Source: DASTFY01 sp963829955 (GTDB taxonomy: Bacteria > Actinomycetota > Acidimicrobiia > Acidimicrobiales > Ilumatobacteraceae). From it: a stretch of 64,000 nt of DNA. The stretch is from positions 62,001 to 126,000 of the forward strand of contig CAWHKS010000002.1 of assembly GCA_963829955.1 (NCBI GenBank), read 5' to 3'. The notes below the pieces were generated by a model, which did not search any database, was not told the DNA's origin, and saw only the letters and a program-made list of their open reading frames with translations. Positions 1 to 6,850 of the stretch are shown piece after piece; the first letter of the stretch is position 1; every line of letters begins with the position of its first letter. A program made the position numbers and the translations under genes.

Positions 1-254
1 TCGGTACGGCGTTGGCGGCAGCTGTCACGCTGACAGCGTGCGCCCCGCCTTCGGCGCGCCTGATCCCTCCGATCGCAGTGCGCGTCGACGCCTCGTACGC
101 ATGCACGGACGCCGACGCGACGACCGCGACGGATCCTGACCGGTGTGTCTTCTGGCGGACTGCTGCCGGGCGGGTGTACTACGGGCCGGCTCGAATGGTG
201 CACCTGCCTCCAGGCGGCACCGACGAGATCATCCCGCCGCCATACGTGCCGTGA
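1..254 (+). CDS. Putative secreted lipoprotein, 5' end missing
   Basis: The frame is open from the left edge and ends in TGA at 252-254, so the true start lies outside the window. The first residues read as the end of a signal peptide with a lipobox (LTAC, cysteine near residue 13 of the visible part), followed by about 70 residues rich in Asp, Thr and Pro with two further cysteines. I recognise no domain. Lipid attachment at the cysteine would place it on the outer face of the membrane. The family is unknown; it could also be a short secreted protein whose TAC is fortuitous. A strong DosR-like palindrome follows 30 bp after the stop. Confidence 0.45.
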   Translation, partial: GTALAAAVTLTACAPPSARLIPPIAVRVDASYACTDADATTATDPDRCVFWRTAAGRVYYGPARMVHLPPGGTDEIIPPPYVP

Positions 255-284
255 AGGCGAATGGCGACGCGGTGGCTTCGGAAG

Positions 285-298
285 GGGACATTGGTCCC
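285..298. promoter_or_regulatory. Perfect DosR-like palindrome GGGAC-ATTG-GTCCC
   Basis: The 14-mer has two perfect complementary five-base halves around a four-base spacer, as in the core of the mycobacterial DosR box (GGGACTWWAGTCCC). Weaker versions lie upstream of several dormancy-type genes in the next 15 kb. No convincing gene starts directly downstream on either strand, so the target is unclear: an undetected small gene, an RNA, or a gene left of the window. Confidence 0.5.
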
Positions 299-474
299 TG
301 GAGATCGGCGGGTTAGCCGTCTGGCCCAGCCGGACCAGGTCGCCCCGACGTGCTCGGCGTGGCAGCGGGTCCTGCCGCTCGCCAGGTCGCGCAGTGCGCG
401 GGGTGTGGACCGCAGCCACGCACCCACGCCCACCGTCGAGAAGAGACGGCGGGGACCTGTCTTGGTCATGCGGA

Positions 475-771
475 TCAGGTCGCGTTCCGGCGGGCGAGCC
501 GGGAGACGATGACCGCGGCGGCGCCGACGGCGAGCATGCCGGCCGCCCAGGGCCATGGCACAGCAGGTCGCGGCCCGGTGGGCGGCAAGGGTGCTGCAGG
601 CACGGTCGCCGGTGCGACGCGGACCGGTGGCGCCGAGGTCGTCGAAGCGACCGCGGTCGTCGGGGGCACCGTGCAGTTCTGGCCCCACGAGAGCACCGGA
701 CCGGCGATGCGGCCCGCAGCCTCGCCTGGCGCCGTGTGCACGGCCTTCATGTCGAACTGGCCGCACTTCAC
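475..771 (-). CDS. Small secreted protein with LPxTG-like C-terminal anchor
   Basis: About 98 residues from a GTG that overlaps the end of the P-type ATPase gene; an ATG at 750 is the alternative. The C-terminus has the order of a sortase substrate: a Thr/Pro/Ala-rich stretch, LPPTG, a hydrophobic segment of about 20 residues, then an Arg-rich tail ending RRNAT. The single cysteine pair (KCGQF, QNCTV) could form a disulfide outside the cell. A clear N-terminal signal peptide is not visible from these starts, which weakens the case. It is the last gene of the Hsp20/ATPase run. Sortase anchoring is inferred from the motif order. Confidence 0.4.
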   Translation of the reverse strand: MKCGQFDMKAVHTAPGEAAGRIAGPVLSWGQNCTVPPTTAVASTTSAPPVRVAPATVPAAPLPPTGPRPAVPWPWAAGMLAVGAAAVIVSRLARRNAT

Positions 772-799
772 CTCGACGAACAGTTGGCTCGGCCCCTGC

Positions 800-3382
800 T
801 CACGGTCCCGAAGTTCCTCGCCGTAGCCGCTTGTCCGCGGCGTCCGCGGCCAGCACGGCGGGGATGCCGAGGAGCGCCACAGCGAGGCCCCAGGTACTGG
901 GCGGTGCCTGCCCGAGCAGGTCCGCGATGGCCGGCACCCAGAGGAACGCCACCAGCAAGGCCAGCTCCACAGCGACGGCGACGAGCAGGAGGCGGTTCGT
1001 GGTCCAGCCCAGAGCGCCCGGCCAACGCCTCTCGCTCCGGCAGGCGAACGCATTGGCGAGCTGGCCGAGCACCACAGCTGCGAACGCGGCCCCAGATGCC
1101 GCCATCAAGGTGGCGCCGGAAGGAAACGCTTGGCCCGGTCGCCAGCCGACAGCGAGGAAGGTGGCGAAGAAGGCCGCCATCTCGATCACTGCCTCGGCCG
1201 GCCCGAGTACGCCGAACGCCCGACGCAGCACTCCACTGTCGAGCAGGTGCCCCCGCAGCGGTGAGCGCTCGAGCATGTCCGCACGGGGCCGCTCGGCGCC
1301 GAGCGCCAGTGCCGGCAGCAGGTCCGTCCCGATGTCGAGCGCCAGGATCTGCAGTACACCGAGCGCGAGGGGGATGCGGCCGCCCGACAGTGCCCAGACG
1401 ACGAAGGGTGTCAACTCGGCCACGTTGTCCGTCAGGTGGTAGGTGAGGAATCGGCGGATGTTGACGAATGTCGCTCGCCCGCACTCGATGGCGGCGACGA
1501 TGGTGGCGAAGTTGTCGTCCAACAGGACGAGATCGGCTGCCTCGCGGGCGACGTCGGTGCCCGACCGACCCATCGCGATACCGATGTCCGCTTGTTGGAG
1601 CGCGGGTCCGTCGTTCACGCCGTCCCCGGTCATCGCGACGACGTGGCCCCGATCCTGGAGCGCGCGGGCGATGCGCAGCTTGTCGGCCGGTGACACCCTG
1701 CTGACCACGACGCCGTCGTGGTCGAGCATGGCACCGAGCACCTTGTCGTCGTCCGGCAGCGAGCTGCCGTCGATCGCCGGCGCACCGGGCACCGCCAGCC
1801 CGACCTCCCGGGCGACCGCAGCAGCCGTGCCGGGGTGGTCCCCGGTCACCATCGCCACACGGACGCCGGCCACGCGGCACGACGCCAGCATCGCAGCGGC
1901 CTCCGCGCGCGGCGGGTCCTCGAGGCCGACGAGGCCGACGAGCTCGAGGTCGGTCTCGGCCTCGAGGGCGGTGGTCTCCTGATGAATGCCCTTGGCGGGG
2001 CGGACGGCGATGGCGAGGACACGCAGTCCTCGGGCCGACAGCTCCCGCACAACGCCGAGGGCGTTGCTGCTTCCCCGGCACTGCGGCACGACGGTCTCGG
2101 GGGCCCCCTTGACGACGAGCTCGTCGCCCACGACGACCGACATCCGCCGCCGTCTGGCGTCGAAGGGAAAGCGTCTGGTCACCGGCACGTCGGACGCTGC
2201 ACCGAGGCGGCGTGCGAAGGTGTCGAGCGCTGCTTCCATGGGATCGCCACGAGCGACCCACCGGTCGCCCTCGAGCTCGGCTCGGCCGACGGAGCAGGCG
2301 CGGGCTGCAGCGGCCAGGCGGTCGAGCGGGCCTCGCGCCGTGACGTCGACGTCGCACGAGCCGATCGGCTGGTAGCCAGTGCCGGCGATCGTTGCGGCAC
2401 CCGCAGGGGTCCAGGCCGCGACCACCGCCATCTCGTTCCTCGTCAACGTGCCCGTCTTGTCCGTGCAGATGAACGTGGTGGAGCCGAGCGTCTCGACGGC
2501 CTCCAGCCGTCTCACGAGGGCGTTGCGACGTCCCATGCGCTGCGCGCCGACGGCGAGCGAGAGCGTCACGGTGGGCAGCAGACCCTCGGGCACCAGCGCA
2601 ACCGTCACCCCGATGGCGAACAGGAAGCTGTCCGAAGCCGGGGTGCCGACCAGCGCAGCGACGCCGAAGAAGCCCGCACCGACGCCGAGCGCGATGAGCG
2701 CGATGAGCCGGACCAGGCGCGCCAGCTCCTGGGCGATCGGGGTGTGGGGGCGGTGGCTCGCCTCTGTCAGCCTCGCGATGTGGCCGAGCTGCGTGCGGTC
2801 GCCGGTCGCTCGGATGATGGCGAGACCCTCGCCTTCGACCACGAAGGTGCCTGCTCGCACGAGATCGCGAACTTCGAGGTCGATGAGCGCGCTCTCGCCG
2901 GTGAGCGTCGAGGTGTCCATCCGCAGGCCGATGGCCTCGACGAGCTCGCCATCGGCAGAGAGGCGATCGCCCGACATCAACAGCACGACGTCGTCCACGA
3001 CGAGCTCAGCGGCGTCGACCTCCACGATCACGCCATCGCGGAGGACCTTTGCTCGGCGAGGGAGGAGGTCGAGGAGCTGTTCTGCCGTGCGCTCGGCCCG
3101 GTACTCCTGGAGGAAGGCGAAGACGCCGTTTACCACGATGACGACGAAGATGGCGACGGCAAGCTGCGGCAGCCCGGCGACGAAAGCGAGCGCGCCGGCG
3201 ATCCAGAGCATGAGCGCGAAGAAGTGCACCATCTGCGCCACGAGGCGCCGCCAGGCGGGGACGGGCTGCGGCCTCGGCAGCAGGTTGGGGCCGTCGCGCT
3301 GCAGACGTTGTCGCGCCTCGGCCGCCGTGAGCCCGTTCGTCGGAAGGGGCGCCGGCGACGGCTGGAGCAGGGTGCCGCTCAC
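800..3382 (-). CDS. P2-type cation-transporting ATPase, CtpF-like
   Basis: 860 residues from a GTG. It has the full P-type ATPase order: an N-terminal cation-ATPase segment, actuator motif TGES, the transmembrane PEGL motif (ALVPEGLLP) typical of P2 pumps, phosphorylation site DKTGTLT, nucleotide-domain KGAPE, MVTGDHP, and the hinge GDGVNDGPALQQADIGIA, then C-terminal membrane helices. The PEGL motif with no N-terminal metal-binding domain argues for a P2 (Ca/Na/K/Mg-type) pump, not a heavy-metal pump. In Mycobacterium tuberculosis the comparable CtpF belongs to the DosR regulon. Here it follows hsp20 by 69 bp and probably shares its promoter. The transported ion is not determined. Confidence 0.93.
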   Translation of the reverse strand: MSGTLLQPSPAPLPTNGLTAAEARQRLQRDGPNLLPRPQPVPAWRRLVAQMVHFFALMLWIAGALAFVAGLPQLAVAIFVVIVVNGVFAFLQEYRAERTAEQLLDLLPRRAKVLRDGVIVEVDAAELVVDDVVLLMSGDRLSADGELVEAIGLRMDTSTLTGESALIDLEVRDLVRAGTFVVEGEGLAIIRATGDRTQLGHIARLTEASHRPHTPIAQELARLVRLIALIALGVGAGFFGVAALVGTPASDSFLFAIGVTVALVPEGLLPTVTLSLAVGAQRMGRRNALVRRLEAVETLGSTTFICTDKTGTLTRNEMAVVAAWTPAGAATIAGTGYQPIGSCDVDVTARGPLDRLAAAARACSVGRAELEGDRWVARGDPMEAALDTFARRLGAASDVPVTRRFPFDARRRRMSVVVGDELVVKGAPETVVPQCRGSSNALGVVRELSARGLRVLAIAVRPAKGIHQETTALEAETDLELVGLVGLEDPPRAEAAAMLASCRVAGVRVAMVTGDHPGTAAAVAREVGLAVPGAPAIDGSSLPDDDKVLGAMLDHDGVVVSRVSPADKLRIARALQDRGHVVAMTGDGVNDGPALQQADIGIAMGRSGTDVAREAADLVLLDDNFATIVAAIECGRATFVNIRRFLTYHLTDNVAELTPFVVWALSGGRIPLALGVLQILALDIGTDLLPALALGAERPRADMLERSPLRGHLLDSGVLRRAFGVLGPAEAVIEMAAFFATFLAVGWRPGQAFPSGATLMAASGAAFAAVVLGQLANAFACRSERRWPGALGWTTNRLLLVAVAVELALLVAFLWVPAIADLLGQAPPSTWGLAVALLGIPAVLAADAADKRLRRGTSGP

Positions 3383-3451
3383 GACCTCATGACGACGGCT
3401 CCTGAGCAGGCAGCTCCCGTCACGTCGCGCATCGTGCCGTCTCCATCGCCG

Positions 3452-3901
3452 TCAGCGAGTGGTGATCGGGATCTTCCGGACGGGGTCCAGGGACCGCGGG
3501 ATCCGAATCTCGAGCACCCCGTCCTGGTAGGTGGCGACGATGTCATCGGGCCGAGCGTCGGGCGGGAGCGGGACCGACTGCTGGATCGCTCCGACGCGAA
3601 CCTCGTGCCGTACGTACCCGTCGGCCTCGGTATGGCGCTCGCGGCGCTGCTCGGCCTCGACCCGGAGCACGCCGTCGGCCACGGTGACGGTGATCTCGCT
3701 CTCCGGGTCCAACCCCGGGAGCTCGGCCCGCAGGACCAGGGCCCCATCGTGGTCCTGTTGCGAGAGGGGTGCGGACGGGGACGGCTGCGTAGGCACGTCC
3801 GAGGTCGGCTTCTCGTTCGCCGGCACCGCGGCCGGTGACGTCGCCTCGGTAGCAGGAGCCGGGTCAGTGGCCGGCTGGCGGCTTCGGTGGAAGAGCTTCA
3901 T
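3452..3901 (-). CDS. Hsp20 / alpha-crystallin small heat-shock protein
   Basis: 149 residues. A low-complexity N-terminal third rich in Ala, Pro, Thr and Ser leads into an alpha-crystallin domain (about residues 50-140) with the family features: the LRAELPGLDPESEITVTV strand pair, a DGVLRVEAEQ segment, an HEVR-type core, and the C-terminal GVLEIRIPR strand. A strong AAGGAGG lies just before the ATG. It acts as an ATP-independent chaperone holding unfolded proteins. It heads a leftward run with the P-type ATPase. A DosR-like box lies about 97 bp upstream, matching the hypoxic control known for mycobacterial HspX/Acr. An I-x-I-type tail is present as IPIT near the end. Confidence 0.93.
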   Translation of the reverse strand: MKLFHRSRQPATDPAPATEATSPAAVPANEKPTSDVPTQPSPSAPLSQQDHDGALVLRAELPGLDPESEITVTVADGVLRVEAEQRRERHTEADGYVRHEVRVGAIQQSVPLPPDARPDDIVATYQDGVLEIRIPRSLDPVRKIPITTR

Positions 3902-4245
3902 CGGATGCCTCCTTGCCTTTCGTCGGGTCCTCGATGCTCCACCACCAACGGTGGGTGAGAACCGCCGGGTCGGGAACGACGCAACGTCACCGTCGTCGAG
4001 GACGAAGGTCCCTGCCTCCGCGACCCGAGGATCGGATCGTCAGTCCATCGGCGTGCAGGGCGAGCGCGAGCTCCTGACGACCCGGCTGGCAGGGCAGCTG
4101 CCCTGGCTGGACGTGATCATGTGGGCGTTGCCGTCCTGCGCCCGTGCTTCGGCGGCGGCCAGGGTCTTCGGGAGCGAGCCGCCGTACGTCACGAGCCTGA
4201 TGCCGACGCGCCGCCCGTGGTGCTCGAGGAGGATTTCCGCGAGCC
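3902..4245. other. Gene-poor stretch upstream of hsp20
   Basis: This 344-bp interval holds the hsp20 promoter region and a DosR-like box at 3999-4012. On the minus strand, frame-consistent sequence (GGSLPKTLAAAEARA and similar) runs from about 4255 to a stop at 4040 but has no good start codon and no recognised family. It may be a short gene behind DUF1876 or a degraded remnant. I see nothing firmer here. Confidence 0.3.
3999..4012. promoter_or_regulatory. DosR-like box upstream of hsp20 (AGGAC-GAAG-GTCCC)
   Basis: Nine of ten half-site positions match GGGAC-N4-GTCCC. It lies about 97 bp upstream of the hsp20 ATG. The spacer GAAG is the same as in the box at 5842-5855, which supports one regulator. 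Control by a DosR-type response regulator is inferred; no such regulator gene is in the window. Confidence 0.45.
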
Positions 4246-4512
4246 CTAGTGGGTCAGATGAATCGAATGTCCTTCGCGCGCCTCGATGCGATGGGCGGCC
4301 TCGTCGAGCAGGTGGTGCGACAGATCGGCGAGCGCCCGGGCTGCGGCGATCTCCTCGCCGACGGCCGGCACGTCTGGATCGACGGGGTTGCGGCGGGCAC
4401 GGCCCCATCCGTGGAGCTCCACAGGAGCGCCAGCGAGGACCGCGTCGGCCCGGGTCTTGTCCTCGTCCTCGGTGAAGCAGATCTCGATCGTCCACGTTGT
4501 GGGCATGGTCAT
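4246..4512 (-). CDS. DUF1876 domain protein (Rv1738/Rv2632c-like)
   Basis: 88 residues covering the whole small DUF1876 fold: an N-terminal strand (WTIEICFTEDEDKTRADAVL), the conserved GRARRNPVDPDVPAVGEE turn, then a C-terminal helix with ALADLSHHLLDEAAHRIE. GGGGAGG at about seven bases before the ATG fixes the start. The M. tuberculosis member Rv1738 is DosR-induced, and a role in slowing translation during dormancy has been proposed from its resemblance to ribosome hibernation factors; this gene's function is not proven. A DosR-like box lies 52 bp upstream. It follows the universal stress gene in the same direction. Confidence 0.88.
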   Translation of the reverse strand: MTMPTTWTIEICFTEDEDKTRADAVLAGAPVELHGWGRARRNPVDPDVPAVGEEIAAARALADLSHHLLDEAAHRIEAREGHSIHLTH

Positions 4513-4564
4513 GGCTCAACCTCCCCTTCCTCACCATTATCGACTCGATGGCCGACGATGGGCA

Positions 4565-4578
4565 GGGGAGAAAGTCCT
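4565..4578. promoter_or_regulatory. DosR-like box upstream of DUF1876 gene
   Basis: Read on the minus strand the site is AGGACTTTCTCCCC, which matches the published mycobacterial form GGGACTTTNGNCCC at most positions. It ends 52 bp upstream of the DUF1876 ATG. It is a weaker palindrome than 285-298 or 5842-5855. The assignment rests on similarity and on the downstream gene family. Confidence 0.4.
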
Positions 4579-4649
4579 CCCGCTCACTTTGCCGGTCCGA
4601 CTCGTGCGCGCCTCCCGTTCCGGCGCGGAGTCGACTGCCATAGGCCCGT

Positions 4650-5528
4650 TCACCCGCAGGTCTGCACTGGCGGCACGACCACCACCGGGCAGTGAGCATG
4701 GGTTACGCACTGTTGGCTGACCGAACCCAGAAGGAGGCCCGCGACAGCTCCCCGCCCACGTGCGCCGACGACGAGCAGATCGGCTCCCTTGGCCGATTCG
4801 AGGAGGGCGTGTGCAGGTGCGTCGGGAACGGAGACCAACTCGACGGCCGGAGGTCGATCGCCGATCGCGTTCAATGCAGTGTCGGTCATTCGCTCGAGAA
4901 GCTGATTACTCGCCTCGTCCACATCGTGTTCCAGGACGATCGTCGGCGCATGGGTCGTGACATATACGTGGTACATGAAGGCGTTGACGACAACGAGCCG
5001 CACGCCTCGGCGGGTGGCTTGGCGCACCGCCCAGATCAAGGCGCGATGCGACTCCTCCGAGCCATCGACACCAACGACGATCCGACCGTCCCCGGTACCG
5101 GGCCAATCCGCAGGCACGACCGCGATCGGGCACGAGGCCCGCTGGACGCATCGTTGGCTGACCGAGCCGAGCAGCAGGCCCACGAAGCCTCCGCGCCCTC
5201 GCGAGCCGACGACGAGAAGATCGGCGTTCTCGCTCGCGTCGAGCAAGGCATCAACGCTGCTCCGAGCGATGAGCCGAGGTCGGATTTCCGGCAGGTCCTC
5301 CCCTGAGGACCTGAGCCAATCGATCGCGCCCTTCAGGGTCGCCTCGGCGTCCCGGAGGAACGGAGCCTCGTCGACGTGCGCACCATCGGCGTGCACCGGC
5401 GGCGGGACGGTCCATGCGTGCAGCACCTCCAACGGAAGTTGGAGGTCGCGCGCTTGACGTGCCGCCCACCGCAGCGCCAGACGGGATGAGTGAGAGTCGT
5501 CGACGCCCACGACGACTCGTGGCTCCAT
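4650..5528 (-). CDS. Tandem universal stress protein
   Basis: 292 residues with two Usp domains in a row (about 5-143 and 152-290). Each begins with a VVVGVDDS/IVVGVDGS strand and ends with the nucleotide-binding loop G-x2-G-x9-G-S (SRGRGGFVGLLLGS and ARGRGAVAGLLLGS), so both halves look ATP-binding. The preferred start is the ATG at 5528, preceded by GGAAGA; a GTG three codons upstream is possible. Mycobacterial tandem Usps such as Rv2623 are DosR-controlled and linked to growth arrest. It is divergent from the metallophosphoesterase operon across a 360-bp region with two DosR-like sites. Confidence 0.93.
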   Translation of the reverse strand: MEPRVVVGVDDSHSSRLALRWAARQARDLQLPLEVLHAWTVPPPVHADGAHVDEAPFLRDAEATLKGAIDWLRSSGEDLPEIRPRLIARSSVDALLDASENADLLVVGSRGRGGFVGLLLGSVSQRCVQRASCPIAVVPADWPGTGDGRIVVGVDGSEESHRALIWAVRQATRRGVRLVVVNAFMYHVYVTTHAPTIVLEHDVDEASNQLLERMTDTALNAIGDRPPAVELVSVPDAPAHALLESAKGADLLVVGARGRGAVAGLLLGSVSQQCVTHAHCPVVVVPPVQTCG

Positions 5529-5571
5529 GTCTTCCACACCTGCATCCTGAGGTGGCCACGATCGGCCGGCC

Positions 5572-5586
5572 AGAGCCAGAGGTCCT
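5572..5586. promoter_or_regulatory. Weak DosR-like site upstream of usp
   Basis: On the minus strand it reads AGGACCTCTGGCTCT and matches GGGACTTTNGGCCCT at about 11 of 14 defined positions. It sits about 44 bp upstream of the usp ATG, a normal distance for DosR activation. The palindrome is poor, so confidence is modest. Confidence 0.3.
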
Positions 5587-5841
5587 TCGCGCCCGCACCT
5601 GTAGCGCTCCCACCAGCCGAGTCAGAGGAGCTTCGACGGGCTCGGCTCGTGCTCCTCGGCATCCCGCTCCTGGCGTTCCTCGCCGTGTTGGAGCCGGTGA
5701 CGGATCACCTGGGCAACATCCGGAGCGAGTCGCACGGCGTTGCGCACTACGTGGTCACGACCGAGGTGTCGGTGCTCTGGTTCGCCGCCGACGCTGAACG
5801 CGACGCTCGGAGGTGTGGCCATGGTGGAGACAACGTTGCTC

Positions 5842-5855
5842 GGGACGAAGGTCTC
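5842..5855. promoter_or_regulatory. DosR-like box GGGAC-GAAG-GTCTC upstream of metallophosphoesterase
   Basis: Nine of ten half-site positions fit GGGAC-N4-GTCCC, with the same GAAG spacer as the hsp20 box. It ends 35 bp before the ATG at 5891. It would place the metallophosphoesterase / PEP-utilising / membrane-protein operon in the same regulon as usp and hsp20. Confidence 0.45.
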
Positions 5856-5890
5856 TTCACAAGTCGGCACCAACGGCGCTAGCTGGAGTC

Positions 5891-6850
5891 ATGCCGGAGA
5901 GGCGTGGACCATCGCGGAAACGCTTCGTGCGCCGTGCTCTGTTGGTGTTCGTTGCCATGCTCATCGTGGCGATGGTGGCGATCGCGTCGTCCTACCGGCG
6001 TCAAATCGTCTCCTTCGCTACCCACCGGAAGGGCAGTCCGACTCACACGTCAGAGCTCGAGGCGCTGTCTCCTGGCTACGACCTCCATCTTGCGGTAGCC
6101 GGCGATGTCGGTGACTCCGGAAGGCGCTTCAAGCTCACTGCAGAGGCCATGGCCACGCTCGGTGCCACCGAACCCTTCGATGACGTGCTCTTGCTCGGCG
6201 ACAACGTCTACCCCGACGGCGATCCAGCCCGGCTCGACTCCGCGGTCTTTCAACCCTTGGCCCCCGTCTTGGCTGAAGGGCAGGGGCTGCTCGCCATCTT
6301 GGGCAACCACGATGTCAAGAAGGGTCACGGTGGCGCGCAGATGAAGGCACTGGGCATGCCCGGCCGCTGGTGGTCGCAATCCGTCGGCGACGTGCTGCTC
6401 ATCGGCCTGGACTCGAACGACCCATGGAACGCGGAACAGCGAGCATGGCTCGAGCAGACCCTCTCGGCGACCGGCGCCTCGTGGAAGATCGTCGCACTGC
6501 ATCATCCGCCGTACTCGGCGGGCTACCAGGGCTCGGACAAGGATGCTCGCGCCAGCTTTTCTCCCCTGTTCGAGCGCTACGGCGTCCAGCTCGTGTTGTC
6601 GGGCCACGACCACGACTACCAGCGCAGCGTGCCCCAGAACGGGGTCACCTACGTGGTTTCGGGTGCCGCCGCCGGTACCAGGCGCACAGGCGAGGCGAGC
6701 TTCACCGCGACCTCGTTCTCCTGGCATCACTTCGTCGACATCGCCGTGTATCCAGATCACCTCCTGCTGCGGGCGATCAATCAGGATCTCCGAGTCGCGG
6801 ACCTGGCCACGATCACACTTCCGGGTGGTCTATATGACAGCGGCGGCTGA
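5891..6850 (+). CDS. Membrane-anchored metallophosphoesterase
   Basis: 319 residues. An N-terminal basic segment and one transmembrane helix (RRALLVFVAMLIVAMVAIAS, about residues 14-33) act as a signal anchor. The catalytic domain has the calcineurin-like metal motifs: AVAGDVGD, LLGDNVYPDG, ILGNHD, ALHHPPY and SGHDHDYQR, which resemble the purple acid phosphatase (type 5) subgroup. The start is the ATG with GGAG six bases upstream. The substrate is unknown; the domain should face outside. The next gene starts 17 bp inside its 3' end, so the two are translationally linked, and a DosR-like box precedes the operon. Confidence 0.87.
   Translation: MPERRGPSRKRFVRRALLVFVAMLIVAMVAIASSYRRQIVSFATHRKGSPTHTSELEALSPGYDLHLAVAGDVGDSGRRFKLTAEAMATLGATEPFDDVLLLGDNVYPDGDPARLDSAVFQPLAPVLAEGQGLLAILGNHDVKKGHGGAQMKALGMPGRWWSQSVGDVLLIGLDSNDPWNAEQRAWLEQTLSATGASWKIVALHHPPYSAGYQGSDKDARASFSPLFERYGVQLVLSGHDHDYQRSVPQNGVTYVVSGAAAGTRRTGEASFTATSFSWHHFVDIAVYPDHLLLRAINQDLRVADLATITLPGGLYDSGG

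Larger units (their letters stand above)
5529..5890. other. Divergent promoter region between Usp and metallophosphoesterase
   Basis: 362 bp without a secure gene. It carries DosR-like sites at 5572-5586 and 5842-5855. On the plus strand from about 5600 to 5880 one frame reads as a short hydrophobic protein (LVLLGIPLLAFLAVLEP) with fairly high GC at third positions but no usable start codon. A minus-strand frame over the same bases is less convincing. Either could be a small gene or a remnant. Confidence 0.35.

Noticed and set aside
179..469. Minus-strand frame starting MTKTGPRRLFSTVGVG
   Set aside because: It overlaps the lipoprotein gene and contains the DosR-like palindrome; Arg-rich with no family or good ribosome site.
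1718..3838. Very long plus-strand open frame opposite the P-type ATPase and hsp20
   Set aside because: It mirrors well-supported minus-strand genes; the translation is Arg/Asp/Glu/His-rich with no family sense, as expected for an antisense frame in high-GC DNA.
5622..5873. Minus-strand frame between usp and the metallophosphoesterase
   Set aside because: Third-position GC is lower than in the real genes and it overlaps a regulatory region; no family recognised.
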